The translations under genes were made by a program, and so were the position numbers. A DNA stretch of 34,987 nt from Chromatiales bacterium. Lineage in GTDB: Bacteria > Pseudomonadota > Gammaproteobacteria > Granulosicoccales > Granulosicoccaceae. Under the pieces are notes generated by a model. That model was not told the DNA's origin, did not search any database, and worked only from the letters and a program-made list of their open reading frames with translations. The stretch lies in the NCBI GenBank assembly GCA_020631335.1, contig JAHDHK010000021.1, forward strand, positions 1 through 34,987, given 5' to 3'. Of the stretch, positions 9,778-20,572 are shown piece by piece. Each line of letters begins with the position of its first letter. The stretch's first letter is position 1.

Positions 9778-11385
9778 ATGACCGGTAAAACAAGCTCCCC
9801 GCCTAATGCCCGATCCGGGTCTATTGCCAGATCCGGCAGTATCGTCGGTGCGATGACATTGATCTCCCGGGTACTGGGGTTTATCCGGGATCAGGTGTTT
9901 GCCATAGCACTGGGCGCAGGCCCGATGACCGATGCTTTTCTGGTTGCTTTCAAAATACCCAACTTTCTTAGAAGACTATTTGCAGAAGGTGCATTTGCGC
10001 AGTCTTTTGTACCGGTTTTTACCGAATATAAAGAGACTCGCAGCAAATCGGAGCTGATAGCCCTGGCTGCCCGGGTAAGCGGCACTTTCGGTACGCTGCT
10101 GATTATTGTGAGCCTGCTCGGGTCGTGGTTCGCACCCTACATTGTGGCGGTTTTCGCACCGGGGTTTGAGTCCGGCGGTGAGCGCGAGCAGCTGACAACG
10201 CAGATGCTGCGGATCACTTTTCCGTATTTGTTTTTTATTTCGATGGTGGCTTATGCCGCCGGCGTGTTGAATTCATTCAGCCGATTTGCCATCCCTGCAC
10301 TGACACCGGTATTTCTGAATATCTGCCTGATTACCGCGGCCTTATGGGGTACGCGCTTTTTTCCGGTACCGGTGATTGCACTGGCGTGGGGGGTGTTTGT
10401 CGCGGGTGCGGTACAGCTGCTTTTCCAACTGCCGTCACTTTACCGGCTCGGTGTGCTGGTACCGCCCAAATGGGGATGGCAGGACAGCGGCGTGCGCAAA
10501 ATACTCAAACTGATGCTACCGGCCATTGTTGGCTCATCCGTCGCGCAAATCAATCTGCTGCTGGACACCATTATTGCCTCTTTTCTGGTCGCAGGCAGCG
10601 TCAGCTGGCTGTACTACGCTGACAGACTGGTGGAATTTCCGCTGGGAGTGTTTGGTGTGGCCATTGCCACGGTTATTCTGCCAAGGCTGTCTTCGATACA
10701 CGCGAGTGACGACTCACGACAATTCAGCAGCACACTTGAAACCGGTGTCAGACTCGGCTGGATAATCGCGCTTCCGTGCGCCGCGGGACTACTGCTACTG
10801 GCCGCACCCCTGATAGCAACTCTGTTCGGCTATGGCGAATTCACCAACGAAGATATCAACATGTCAGCATGGAGTCTGCGGGCCTATGCACTGGCACTGC
10901 CTGGATTTATTCTGATCAAAATTCTCGCACCCGGGTTCTTTGCACGACAGAACACCCGCACACCGGTACGTATCGGCATTATCGCAATGGTGAGCAATAT
11001 GGTTTACAACATTGTGCTGGTGTGCGGACTGATCTGGCTGGCAATTCCCGCTGCGCATACCGGGCTGGCACTTGCAACCGCATTATCGGCCAACCAACAG
11101 GCAATCATGCTTTTCAAACAACTGCGTATTGAAAAGGTCATCAACATCCAGCCTGAAACCAAATCAATAATCAGCAGGTCCGTGTTAGCGACATTCTGTA
11201 TGATGATCGGCATCTGGCTGTTGAATCCGGAGACGGAAACCTGGTTTGATATGCGCGCAAAGTCCCGCGCGATGACATTAGCCGGTATAATCGCGGTGTC
11301 AGTTCTGATCTATGTGTCAACACTTCTCCTGTGCGGTGTCAGGCCGAGGCATTTTGTGTCCCCCAACCACCATCGAACCGGCTAA
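9778..11385 (+). CDS. murJ: lipid II flippase MurJ
   Basis: SIVGAMTLISRVLGFIRDQVFAIALGAGPMTDAFLVAFKIPNFLRRLFAEGAFAQSFVPV, canonical MurJ; start assigned at ATG 9778 by similarity. Confidence 0.96.
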   Translation: MTGKTSSPPNARSGSIARSGSIVGAMTLISRVLGFIRDQVFAIALGAGPMTDAFLVAFKIPNFLRRLFAEGAFAQSFVPVFTEYKETRSKSELIALAARVSGTFGTLLIIVSLLGSWFAPYIVAVFAPGFESGGEREQLTTQMLRITFPYLFFISMVAYAAGVLNSFSRFAIPALTPVFLNICLITAALWGTRFFPVPVIALAWGVFVAGAVQLLFQLPSLYRLGVLVPPKWGWQDSGVRKILKLMLPAIVGSSVAQINLLLDTIIASFLVAGSVSWLYYADRLVEFPLGVFGVAIATVILPRLSSIHASDDSRQFSSTLETGVRLGWIIALPCAAGLLLLAAPLIATLFGYGEFTNEDINMSAWSLRAYALALPGFILIKILAPGFFARQNTRTPVRIGIIAMVSNMVYNIVLVCGLIWLAIPAAHTGLALATALSANQQAIMLFKQLRIEKVINIQPETKSIISRSVLATFCMMIGIWLLNPETETWFDMRAKSRAMTLAGIIAVSVLIYVSTLLLCGVRPRHFVSPNHHRTG

Positions 11386-11523
11386 AATGAATACGGGTAC
11401 TACAGTTATTATTTGATTTTATCTATGTCGTTTGCGCGGTACCCACCCGGGGTTGTACAGCGCAGGCATGCTCGCATTTTATGCAAACGCCCAATCTCCA
11501 CGTATTTGGATAATCACTGAATT

Positions 11524-12480
11524 TTGGAACTCATTCGCGGGCTGCACAATCTACGCTCTCGTCATCAGAGTTGTGCAGCGACAATCGGCAATTTTGACGG
11601 GGTGCATCGTGGTCATCAATCGGTGCTGGCACTGCTGCGAGAAGAGGCACAGCAACGGTCCCTGCCAACCTGTGTCATTAGTTTTGAGCCTTTACCGGCT
11701 GAATACTTTGCCCCGCAGGAACACACCCCGACACGTCTGATGCGACTGCGTGAGAAATACTGCCGCCTGAAAGAACAGGGAATCGATCAACTGCTGCTAC
11801 TGCCCTTCAACCGCAAACTGGCCAGTACTGAAGCGGGTGATTTTGTAGAACAGGTACTGATAAAGGGGCTGTGTATCAAACACCTGCTGGTGGGTGATGA
11901 TTTCAGATTCGGGCGCAACCGGGCAGGTGACTTCGCACTGTTACAGCAATCGGCACTTGAGCATCAATACACGATCGCCAGATCACCGACTTATCGTGAC
12001 GGTGAAGCGCGTATTTCAAGCACTCGCATCCGCTCTTTGCTTGAGGCGGGAGATCTTGCCACTGCAGCACAACTGCTCGGCAGAACGTACGCCATACAGG
12101 GACACGTCGGCTACGGCGCACAAAAAGGGAGAACGATCGGCTTTCCTACTGCTAACATCATCCTTGGCAGCCACTGCCCTCCCCTGCGCGGTGTTTTTGC
12201 TGTCACTACACGGAATACCCACGGATCACGTCATGCAGGTATTGCCAATTTAGGTATAAAACCTACAGTAGACGGTAAGCGCCTGAGCCTGGAAGTACAT
12301 CTGCTCGATTTCGAGGGAGACCTGTACGGCAGTCTGCTGAGCGTTGAGTTTTTACATAAGCTCAGAAATGAAAAGCGATTTGATTCTTTCGACGAATTAA
12401 AAAATGCAATCGCAAATGATGAAGCAAATGCACGCAAGTGGTTTGCTAACCACCCGGACGTCCTTAAGACGCAAAGCTGA
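11524..12480 (+). CDS. ribF: bifunctional riboflavin kinase / FAD synthetase
   Basis: [53 protein letters not shown] motifs; TTG start. Confidence 0.96.
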   Translation: MELIRGLHNLRSRHQSCAATIGNFDGVHRGHQSVLALLREEAQQRSLPTCVISFEPLPAEYFAPQEHTPTRLMRLREKYCRLKEQGIDQLLLLPFNRKLASTEAGDFVEQVLIKGLCIKHLLVGDDFRFGRNRAGDFALLQQSALEHQYTIARSPTYRDGEARISSTRIRSLLEAGDLATAAQLLGRTYAIQGHVGYGAQKGRTIGFPTANIILGSHCPPLRGVFAVTTRNTHGSRHAGIANLGIKPTVDGKRLSLEVHLLDFEGDLYGSLLSVEFLHKLRNEKRFDSFDELKNAIANDEANARKWFANHPDVLKTQS

Positions 12481-12488
12481 GTAAGCCT

Positions 12489-15314
12489 GTGAGCAACTAC
12501 AAACATACGCTGAACCTGCCCAGCACCGACTTTCCAATGCGCGGCAATCTGGCCAAACGCGAGCCGGAGATGCTCGACTACTGGAAAGAAATTGATGTGT
12601 ATCAGCGAATCCGCGATGCCTCAGCGCAGCGCGCAAAGCAATTTATTCTGCATGACGGACCTCCGTACGCAAACGGCGACATACACATCGGTCACGCGGT
12701 CAACAAAGTCATTAAAGACATGATCGTAAAGAGCAAACAAATGGAGGGGTTCGATGCACCCTACATTCCCGGATGGGACTGCCACGGTTTGCCGATAGAA
12801 AACAAAGTTGAATCGAAACTGGGCAAGCCCGGAGAAGATATCGACGAAGGTAAATTCCGTGCCGAATGCAGAGCCTACGCACTGCAGCAAATTGACGGAC
12901 AACGCGAAGACTTCAAACGCCTTGGCGTCTTTGGCGAGTGGGACAACCCCTACCTCACCATGGACTTTCGCAACGAGGCGGGCATTGTACGAGTCCTCGG
13001 CCAGATGATCGAAAAAGGACATGTCTACAAAGGCACCAAGCCGGTCTACTGGAGCGTTGGCGCACGCTCGGCACTGGCAGAGGCAGAAGTGGAGTATCAC
13101 GATAAAACATCGACCGCGGTCGATGTTCGATTCAGCCCGCCGGACTCGCAGCAACTGCACAAGCTCTGTGGCAGTACCCGCACAGAACTTCCTGCTTCTA
13201 TCGTGATCTGGACAACAACTCCCTGGACCCTGCCGGGCAACCTTGGAGTGGCGTTGCATGCTGAGCTCGAGTATTCGTTGGTCGCATGTGATCTGGGCCT
13301 CGGTCCGGAGGCCGTTCTGCTGGCAACCGAGCTGGTCGACAGTTGTATGGAGCGTTACGGCTGCGAGTCATACCAGACCCTGTCCACAGTTACCGGCAGT
13401 GCGCTTGAGAAAGTCGAATTGCAACATCCATTCTATGAGCGCACCTCACTGGTGGTCCTCGGTGACTACGTCACTACCGAAGCCGGCACCGGTGCGGTTC
13501 ACACGGCTCCGGATCATGGTGTCGATGATTTTTACACTGGCATCAAATACGACCTGGGACTGCTCAACAATGTCAGTGCAACCGGCAACTATGAATCGTA
13601 CGTAGAACAGTTTGCCGGTGAACATGTATACAAGGTTGAGCCAAAGATTCTCGATACACTGCGTGCCAACAATAAGCTGGTAAAAAGCGAATCATTCCAG
13701 CACAGCTACCCGTACTGCTGGAGAACCAAAACTCCCATCATTTTCCGTGCGACGCCGCAGTGGTTTGTCAGCATGGAAAAAGAAAATTTACGCAAAAACA
13801 CGCTGGCTGCAATCAACACAGTACGCTGGGTACCCGGCTGGGGACAGGCGCGAATCGAGGGCATGATCGCCAGCCGACCAGACTGGTGCATATCACGTCA
13901 ACGCTACTGGGGCGTACCAATCACTCTGTTTGTTCATAAGGAGACAGGTGAGCTGCACCCCGATACGCTGAACCTGATCGAAAAAGCGGCCGGCCACATT
14001 GAACAGGGCGGTATACAAGCCTGGTTCGATATGAGCATCGAAGATTTTCTCGGCGATGATGCACCACATTACGAAAAGTCGACGGATGTGCTTGATGTCT
14101 GGTTCGACTCAGGCACCACCTATGCCCACGTACTGCAGCAGCGTGGTGAAAAATACCCCGCCGACATGTACCTCGAAGGTTCCGACCAGCATCGCGGCTG
14201 GTTTCATTCATCGATACTGACCAGCGTCTCTATCAATGGCATCGCACCATACGAACAGGTACTGACACACGGTTTCACGGTCGATCAGCAAGGCCGCAAA
14301 ATGTCCAAGTCCGTAGGCAACGTCATCGCACCGCAAAAAGTAATGAAGACACTGGGCGCAGATATCATTCGGCTGTGGGTGTGCTCGGCTGACTACAGTG
14401 GCGAGATGTCGGTATCCGATGAAATTCTTAACCGGATGTCTGACTCGTATAGACGCATACGCAATACACTGCGGTTCCTGCTTGCCAATATGAATGGTTT
14501 TGATCCTGCGCTGCATCTGGTAGACACTTCTGAATTGCTGTCACTTGATCAGTGGGCCGTCAGCAAAACACTGCAGGTACAACAGCAGATTCAGGAAGCA
14601 TTTGATCAGTACCAGTTTCATACGGTATATCAGCGCCTGCATAATTTCTGCACCACTGAACTCGGTGGGTTTTATCTGGATGTGGTTAAAGACAGGCAAT
14701 ACACAACTCCAGCAGACAGCCACGCCCGACGATCCGCGCAGAGCGCGATGTACCACATTGCAGAAGCGATGACCCGCTGGATTGCACCGGTATTAACTTT
14801 CACAGCAGAAGAAGTCTGGAAACAGCTACCGGGTGAACACAGCGAAACTGTTTTTACCGAAACCTATTACGACCGGCTTGACCCACTGAGCGAGCAGACA
14901 CTCTATACAGATGATGAATGGGATAAGCTGATTCAGGTTCGCATTGCGGTGGCCAAAGCACTCGAACCGTTGCGTGTAGATGGCAAGATCGGCTCCTCAC
15001 TCGACGCCGAAGTAACGTTGTATTGTGATGCGGACTATCACGCGATGCTGACAAAGCTTGAAGACGAACTGCGCTTTGTATTGATAACCTCGTATGCCAG
15101 CGTGGAGCCACTCAGCACCAAAACCAGCAGCGCTGCAGATGCCGGCCTGGAACACGGAGAAATCTGGATAGACGCGAGCGCATCCACTTTCGATAAGTGT
15201 GTGCGCTGCTGGCACCATCGTGAAGACATCGGTCAAAACACATATCACCCGGAACTATGCGGCAGATGCGTTGAGAATGTAGACGGCAGCGGTGAACAAA
15301 GGCGCTTTACATGA
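12489..15314 (+). CDS. ileS: isoleucyl-tRNA synthetase
   Basis: [19 protein letters not shown] (HIGH), RKMSKSVGN (KMSKS), C-terminal zinc motif [10 protein letters not shown]...CGRC; GTG start. Confidence 0.98.
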   Translation: MSNYKHTLNLPSTDFPMRGNLAKREPEMLDYWKEIDVYQRIRDASAQRAKQFILHDGPPYANGDIHIGHAVNKVIKDMIVKSKQMEGFDAPYIPGWDCHGLPIENKVESKLGKPGEDIDEGKFRAECRAYALQQIDGQREDFKRLGVFGEWDNPYLTMDFRNEAGIVRVLGQMIEKGHVYKGTKPVYWSVGARSALAEAEVEYHDKTSTAVDVRFSPPDSQQLHKLCGSTRTELPASIVIWTTTPWTLPGNLGVALHAELEYSLVACDLGLGPEAVLLATELVDSCMERYGCESYQTLSTVTGSALEKVELQHPFYERTSLVVLGDYVTTEAGTGAVHTAPDHGVDDFYTGIKYDLGLLNNVSATGNYESYVEQFAGEHVYKVEPKILDTLRANNKLVKSESFQHSYPYCWRTKTPIIFRATPQWFVSMEKENLRKNTLAAINTVRWVPGWGQARIEGMIASRPDWCISRQRYWGVPITLFVHKETGELHPDTLNLIEKAAGHIEQGGIQAWFDMSIEDFLGDDAPHYEKSTDVLDVWFDSGTTYAHVLQQRGEKYPADMYLEGSDQHRGWFHSSILTSVSINGIAPYEQVLTHGFTVDQQGRKMSKSVGNVIAPQKVMKTLGADIIRLWVCSADYSGEMSVSDEILNRMSDSYRRIRNTLRFLLANMNGFDPALHLVDTSELLSLDQWAVSKTLQVQQQIQEAFDQYQFHTVYQRLHNFCTTELGGFYLDVVKDRQYTTPADSHARRSAQSAMYHIAEAMTRWIAPVLTFTAEEVWKQLPGEHSETVFTETYYDRLDPLSEQTLYTDDEWDKLIQVRIAVAKALEPLRVDGKIGSSLDAEVTLYCDADYHAMLTKLEDELRFVLITSYASVEPLSTKTSSAADAGLEHGEIWIDASASTFDKCVRCWHHREDIGQNTYHPELCGRCVENVDGSGEQRRFT

Positions 15315-15382
15315 AGCACAGCTTACTCACAAGCTGCCACCGGTTTACGCCGGAACCTCACCGGTAAAACAATAGGCTCGCA

Positions 15383-15862
15383 ATGAAGATCGTATATTTC
15401 AGTATTGCTGTTCTGGCAATTGTTATTGACCAACTGACCAAATGGATGGCCAGTACACATCTGACCCTGCACGAGCAGAATCCGGTGATGCCTTCCTTTA
15501 ACCTGACGTTAATGCACAACTATGGAGCTGCTTTCAGCTTTTTAAGTAATGCAGGTGGCTGGCAACGCTGGTTTTTTACCATTGTGGCTGTCGCTATCAG
15601 TATTGTTTTAATTGTCTGGATCACCAGATTAAAAGCTAACGAAAAATGGCTTGGTGTCAGCCTGGCACTGGTGCTCGGCGGGGCCATCGGCAATTTGATT
15701 GACCGGGTGGCGTACGGTTACGTCGTGGACTTTATTCAATGGTATTACGATCGTTTCTACTGGCCAGCATTTAATATCGCAGACTCCGCCATATTTGTCG
15801 GCGCAGGTATGTTGTTGCTGTCATCATTTTTTGCCGATGAACCGGACGATAATAAAACCTGA
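15383..15862 (+). CDS. lspA: lipoprotein signal peptidase II
   Basis: VIDQLTKW, MHNYGAAFSFL, ALVLGGAIGNLIDRVAYGYVVDFI, FNIADSAIFVG motifs. Confidence 0.97.
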   Translation: MKIVYFSIAVLAIVIDQLTKWMASTHLTLHEQNPVMPSFNLTLMHNYGAAFSFLSNAGGWQRWFFTIVAVAISIVLIVWITRLKANEKWLGVSLALVLGGAIGNLIDRVAYGYVVDFIQWYYDRFYWPAFNIADSAIFVGAGMLLLSSFFADEPDDNKT

Positions 15863-15936
15863 GCACGCGCTGCGCGCTCAATGGTCTGTCGATACCGATC
15901 CTGCCATAAAACAACGGGTATAACAGGAGCACTGCT

Positions 15937-16875
15937 TTGGAAATTGTGATGGCCAACCCCCGGGGTTTCTGCGCCGGTGTCGATCGCGCTATAGAAATCG
16001 TGGAACGTGCCCTGGAAACTTTCGGCGCACCCATTTACGTGCGTCATGAAGTAGTTCATAACAAATATGTTGTTGACGGACTGCGCGACAAAGGTGCGGT
16101 GTTTGTTGAAGAACTCGATGAAGTGCCAGACGACAGCACGGTCATTTTCTCGGCGCATGGTGTTTCACGTCAGGTAGAGATCGAGGCAGAACGACGCCAG
16201 CTGCAAGTATTTGATGCGACCTGTCCCCTGGTAACCAAGGTCCACATAGAGGTGGTTAAATATGCCGAAGAGGGTCGGGAGGTAATTCTGATCGGGCACG
16301 CAGGGCACCCTGAAGTTGAGGGCACCATGGGCAGATACGATACTTCCGAAGGCGGCAAGATTCTCCTGGTGGAAACCGTCGACGACGTCAGCTCACTGGA
16401 AGTCCACAATCCGTCCAAACTGGCTTTTGTATCCCAGACAACACTGTCGGTCGATGACACCCGGGAGATCATCGAAAGATTACAACAACGATTCCCGCAC
16501 ATCAGTGCACCCCGTAAAGACGATATCTGTTACGCCACTCAGAACAGACAGGATGCGGTCAAGGATCTGTGCAGCAAATGCGATCTGCTGCTGGTTGTCG
16601 GCGCGCCCAACAGCTCTAATTCAAACCGGCTGCGTGAACTGGGCGAACGTGCCGGCATTCCTTCCTATTTAATCACTGGCGCGTCAGATATCAGCGAAGA
16701 ATGTTTTTCTGCGGCGCGCATCGGCATTACTGCCGGCGCATCAGCACCCGAAGAACTGGTACAGCAGGTAGTTTCTGCCATAAAGTCACGCGGTGCGACC
16801 TGTGTCACAGAACTACCGGGCATCGAGGAAAAAATCACCTTCAGTATCCCACGACAGTTACGCAAACCTTTGTGA
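15937..16875 (+). CDS. ispH: 4-hydroxy-3-methylbut-2-enyl diphosphate reductase
   Basis: [54 protein letters not shown] motifs; TTG start with AGGAG upstream. Confidence 0.97.
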   Translation: MEIVMANPRGFCAGVDRAIEIVERALETFGAPIYVRHEVVHNKYVVDGLRDKGAVFVEELDEVPDDSTVIFSAHGVSRQVEIEAERRQLQVFDATCPLVTKVHIEVVKYAEEGREVILIGHAGHPEVEGTMGRYDTSEGGKILLVETVDDVSSLEVHNPSKLAFVSQTTLSVDDTREIIERLQQRFPHISAPRKDDICYATQNRQDAVKDLCSKCDLLLVVGAPNSSNSNRLRELGERAGIPSYLITGASDISEECFSAARIGITAGASAPEELVQQVVSAIKSRGATCVTELPGIEEKITFSIPRQLRKPL

Positions 16876-16954
16876 TAACCGACTGATTTAGCGAGTGCGG
16901 CACACCGCCAAGCCCGCTGAATTTGTAAAAGGCTGCTTCGTCAGATAGTTCCAT

Positions 16955-16972
16955 GACATTGTTATCAATGTC
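16955..16972. repeat. short perfect inverted repeat GACATTG-ttat-CAATGTC
   Basis: 7-bp arms and 4-nt loop in the ispH/HDOD intergenic region. Confidence 0.6.
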
Positions 16973-17046
16973 TATGCTAAACATTAGCCCGTACAAGCCG
17001 ATGGAAACTTAATAGAACTGTCTGACACCAACGTGGGCGAATTCAA

Positions 17047-18330
17047 GTGTTTAACTTTGACTCCAAATCCTCTGCCGCAACTGACACCATTGCCGATGAC
17101 ATGGGCCAGCTGCTAGCTTTGGCAGCGAAGCTCAGTCCAATCTCTGAATTGAACGAGGCTAACCGTGTAACCATCTGCAAATCGGCCACAGTGATCAACA
17201 TGAATCGCTCGACCGATATTCCAGCCAACAAAGAGCATCGATGGTTTACCTATGTACTGGAGGGCGAGGTAGAGGTCGTCAACAGTAAGGACAAAGAAGA
17301 CACAGATGCAGTGGCCTCCGGGTCGGACCGTGCGCTGCAGCCGGTGTTGAAGGAATTTAATCAGCACGTTGCGGTAAAGACAAAAACAACGGCTCAAATG
17401 GTACGGTTCGGGCGCGAGTTGTTCGACATTCTGCTGAACGAACAACAGAAAAACGCGACTAAGGTCCACGATATCCGTGTGACCGAAGACGACAATCTGA
17501 TATTCGACAGCATTGTGCAGGCTTTTCAGGACAAGACAATCGCGTTGCCGTGTCAGGCAGACATCGGTCAGCGAATCGCCAGTCTGGTCAGTCAGGGCAC
17601 GATGGGTATCCCCGAACTATCAAGAATCCTCGCCTCTGACCCTGCCCTGACTGCACATACCCTGCACGAGGCGAACAAGCTGGCCAGTGCAGGAGAGACA
17701 ACTCAAACCATGCGTGGCGCTATCACCCGGCTGGGCGTTGAAAGCGCCAACCAACTCGGCGTTAAGATTCCATCTGAACAGAAGTGGAAGGCGGCTAATC
17801 CGGTCATTGAGCTGCACATGGCCAACTATCAGAAGCGCGCCACTATCACAGCGGCCATTTGTAAAGTGTTCGCTAAATCACTGCCGCATCTGTCCGACGA
17901 ACGTGCGCACCTGATCGGCCTGATGGCAGATGTCGGTGAGTTAATGATTCTAGGGCATGCGAATAATCACCCGGACAAATTTTCTGATGCCGAAACCCTG
18001 CGCACCTCAGCGAAAAATCTTCGCGAAATTGTCGGCATGTGGCTGCTCAGTGCATGGGGTTTTAACGAAAACTTTGTTGAAGCTGTTGAATCTGCGCGGG
18101 ACTTTTATCGCAACCACACCGGTGAAATCTCCTACGCCGATCTGGTTACCGCCGCGCTGCTGACAATCGAAAGCGAAATGCCTGAAGAAGAGAACAAGTC
18201 CATCCCCAGTGTGGTCAATCTGCTTCTTCCCCGAAAGCTGCAGCAGGCGGGTATCGATCTGCAAAACCCCAAGCAAATATTGCAGGATGCCGCACTGGAG
18301 CTAAAGCAGTTGCACGTACTGCTGAACTAA
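17047..18330 (+). CDS. HDOD-domain protein with N-terminal cyclic-nucleotide-binding-like region
   Basis: PCQADIGQRIASLVSQGTMGIPELSRILASDPALTAHTLHEANK...RGAITRLGVESANQL and later DVGELMILGH resemble HDOD; N-terminal FTYVLEGEVEVV resembles a degenerate cNMP/cupin fold. Confidence 0.75.
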   Translation: MFNFDSKSSAATDTIADDMGQLLALAAKLSPISELNEANRVTICKSATVINMNRSTDIPANKEHRWFTYVLEGEVEVVNSKDKEDTDAVASGSDRALQPVLKEFNQHVAVKTKTTAQMVRFGRELFDILLNEQQKNATKVHDIRVTEDDNLIFDSIVQAFQDKTIALPCQADIGQRIASLVSQGTMGIPELSRILASDPALTAHTLHEANKLASAGETTQTMRGAITRLGVESANQLGVKIPSEQKWKAANPVIELHMANYQKRATITAAICKVFAKSLPHLSDERAHLIGLMADVGELMILGHANNHPDKFSDAETLRTSAKNLREIVGMWLLSAWGFNENFVEAVESARDFYRNHTGEISYADLVTAALLTIESEMPEEENKSIPSVVNLLLPRKLQQAGIDLQNPKQILQDAALELKQLHVLLN

Positions 18331-18353
18331 CAGCCGACCGCTAACAGACACAC

Positions 18354-18385
18354 GAAACGCCGGCGCTTAGCCGGCGTTTTCGTTT
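18354..18385 (+). terminator. intrinsic terminator
   Basis: AACGCCGGC-gctta-GCCGGCGTT followed by T-rich sequence. Confidence 0.85.
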
Positions 18386-18506
18386 TCACCCGCCTTTCAT
18401 TGCCAGTGAGCCAGCCGCTCGCGCCTTCGTGCTACAATCGTCGTTGTTCTTTTGTCTATCCTCCGTCCCCACATTACGCTACAGGGGTTCGCCCAACGGA
18501 GCCAAG

Positions 18507-18983
18507 GTGTCGAAAAATCTAACAAGACGATTTGTCATAGTGTCGCTCTGTCTGCTGGCCGGCGCATGTGCGAGCATTCCGAAAAAAGCACTTAAACCGA
18601 AGGTGGAGCTGGTCAGCGTAGTACCGCTGAATATCAGCCTGAGTGAGCAGAAGCTGCGCTTCAATCTCAATGTGGTTAATCCAAACAGCTTTGAGCTGCC
18701 GGTTGAGTCAGTCGATTTTATCGCACGTTTCAACGATACCGACATAGCCAGTGGCAAGAGCCAGCAGGCGACGGTGATTCCGGCAAATGGACAGGCACCA
18801 CTGGTGCTTGACGTGACTGCGGGAATAGACAGGCTGACCTCGACCCTGCAAACCCTTTTGCAGGGACAACAGCTGAATCTGAATTACGAGCTCGCAGGCT
18901 CGGTAAAAATCGAGAATTGGGCGACACCGATACCGTTTAATGTCAGCGGCATGATGGACGCCGATAAAAACGCCGAAAGTTAA
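18507..18983 (+). CDS. LEA type 2 / WHy-domain lipoprotein
   Basis: GTG start at 18507; VSLCLLAGAC lipobox; LRFNLNVVNPNSFELPVESVDFIARFNDTDIASGKSQ typical of LEA_2. Confidence 0.75.
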   Translation: MSKNLTRRFVIVSLCLLAGACASIPKKALKPKVELVSVVPLNISLSEQKLRFNLNVVNPNSFELPVESVDFIARFNDTDIASGKSQQATVIPANGQAPLVLDVTAGIDRLTSTLQTLLQGQQLNLNYELAGSVKIENWATPIPFNVSGMMDADKNAES

Positions 18984-19127
18984 ATATTCATAACAACACA
19001 CAATAGCCGTTAATTTCCGCGCATAATTCCGTATTGAAATCAGCAGTACCAGCAGCGGGCTACCGCTACACCACCGTAACAACGGCCCTACCGACGGTAA
19101 GTCCAGCCGGAATAACAAGGCATAAAA

Positions 19128-19760
19128 ATGCAAGTTCCCTTCGCCAACGAGCGATCATCGATTTCTCGACAAGCTACAGCGAAAAAAAACCGGTTTCTGA
19201 ACTTTGCTCTGGAGTCGATCCGAGAGCCGGGGTCAACCGGCGCAGTGGCTCCCTCTTCTCGCTTTGTTGTCGACAAAGTCATAGAAATGGCACACTTGGA
19301 CTCGGCCGAGAGTGTGGTTGAGTTGGGGCCGGGCACCGGCGCTTTTACTGCACAGATCCAACATCGTTTAAAAGACAACGCTTCGTTTTTTGCCCTGGAA
19401 CTCAACCGTTCTTTTGTCGAGGCCACCAGAAAACGCTGCCCGCGAGTCAGGGTGTATCACGACGCCGCCGAAAATCTGCCCGCCTACCTGGCAAACGGCG
19501 CCATCAAATGCGACCGCATTATTACCAGCCTGCCGTGGACAATTTTCGATCCCCACGAGCAGGATCAGTTGCTGGAAACTATTGCCGCTTCACTAAAGCC
19601 GGGCGGCAGTTTTATTTCAATTGTCTATCTCGGTGCACGAACGAGGGTGAGAGGACGCTACTTTATCAACAGTCTGCCACTGCATTTCAAACAGGTCAGC
19701 AGCAGCAATACGGTGTGGCAGAATATCCCGCCGACGCAGGTCTTCTGCTGTCGGAATTGA
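19128..19760 (+). CDS. SAM-dependent methyltransferase, phospholipid N-methyltransferase (PmtA)-like
   Basis: STGAVAPSSRFVVDKVI, VVELGPGTGAFTAQI, DRIITSLPWTIF, SLKPGGSFISIVY. Confidence 0.75.
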   Translation: MQVPFANERSSISRQATAKKNRFLNFALESIREPGSTGAVAPSSRFVVDKVIEMAHLDSAESVVELGPGTGAFTAQIQHRLKDNASFFALELNRSFVEATRKRCPRVRVYHDAAENLPAYLANGAIKCDRIITSLPWTIFDPHEQDQLLETIAASLKPGGSFISIVYLGARTRVRGRYFINSLPLHFKQVSSSNTVWQNIPPTQVFCCRN

Positions 19761-19764
19761 TGTT

Positions 19765-20451
19765 ATGCAACGCATGAAGGCCGCTCCACTGCTGACAAAG
19801 CTCTCCACGTACGCTCCCGACCGGGACAAGCTACGTGCGCGACTGACACTGCCCAAAGCGCGTCGGATCACTGCATTCAGCAACGAAAAAGAAATACTCC
19901 GCAAAGGCAATGTGCTGGTGACAGACACCCGGCTGGCTTACATAGATCCGCTGGATCGCATGTTAAAGACGTACATGTTTGAACATATGATCAGCGTGGA
20001 TAAAACCTACTACCGCGGCAGTGCCGTCAATCGACGCTTTTGCAAAATCCTGCTTTTCGCAGGCTTCGTCGTACTGCTGATGACCGTCATTCTGGATTTG
20101 TTTGACAGCTCTTCCAGCGGTTTCATTCTGGTGTATATACCAGCGCTGCTGAGTGTGCTGATTGGAGCGATGGTATGGCGGGACATGCGCCCGAAATATA
20201 AAGTTGAGTGGCGTATGCGAGATGGTTCCACCGGCAAAATCTCAACGGAACCACTGTTCAAAGAATGGATCACGGACAGCAGGCGCCGCGAAAGTTTTAT
20301 GGATGAACTGGCCGCTGCAATCAACGAGGCGCTGTCAGCCAAAGCCTGGTGGCCATCTGAAAGACCTTCCAGGGAATCATCTGCCGTCGATGACCCGCAG
20401 ACACCCGAGTCGCGTCCACGCCTGACACTGGTGACCGATAAATACCAATAG
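19765..20451 (+). CDS. uncharacterised protein with two predicted TM segments
   Basis: 228-aa ORF starting 5 nt after the methyltransferase ORF; hydrophobic stretches ILLFAGFVVLLMTVILDLF and FILVYIPALLSVLIGAMVW. Confidence 0.7.
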   Translation: MQRMKAAPLLTKLSTYAPDRDKLRARLTLPKARRITAFSNEKEILRKGNVLVTDTRLAYIDPLDRMLKTYMFEHMISVDKTYYRGSAVNRRFCKILLFAGFVVLLMTVILDLFDSSSSGFILVYIPALLSVLIGAMVWRDMRPKYKVEWRMRDGSTGKISTEPLFKEWITDSRRRESFMDELAAAINEALSAKAWWPSERPSRESSAVDDPQTPESRPRLTLVTDKYQ

Positions 20452-20572
20452 CTTTTCCCGTCTCGACTGAAAAATAGTACCGGCGACAGACCACAACAAC
20501 CGTATAAACACCGATGTATCGCTCAAGCGATCATGTCCCTCAGACGGCTATCTCCTGTCAGCAGCACTACAG

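Noticed and set aside
9808-9852. RSGSI-A-RSGSI duplication at the MurJ N-terminus
   Set aside because: Short variable N-terminal extension; DNA copies are imperfect and no function is implied
16876-17046. ispH-HDOD intergenic region considered as a tRNA or riboswitch
   Set aside because: No cloverleaf or T-loop sequence and no recognisable riboswitch core; only the short dyad is reported
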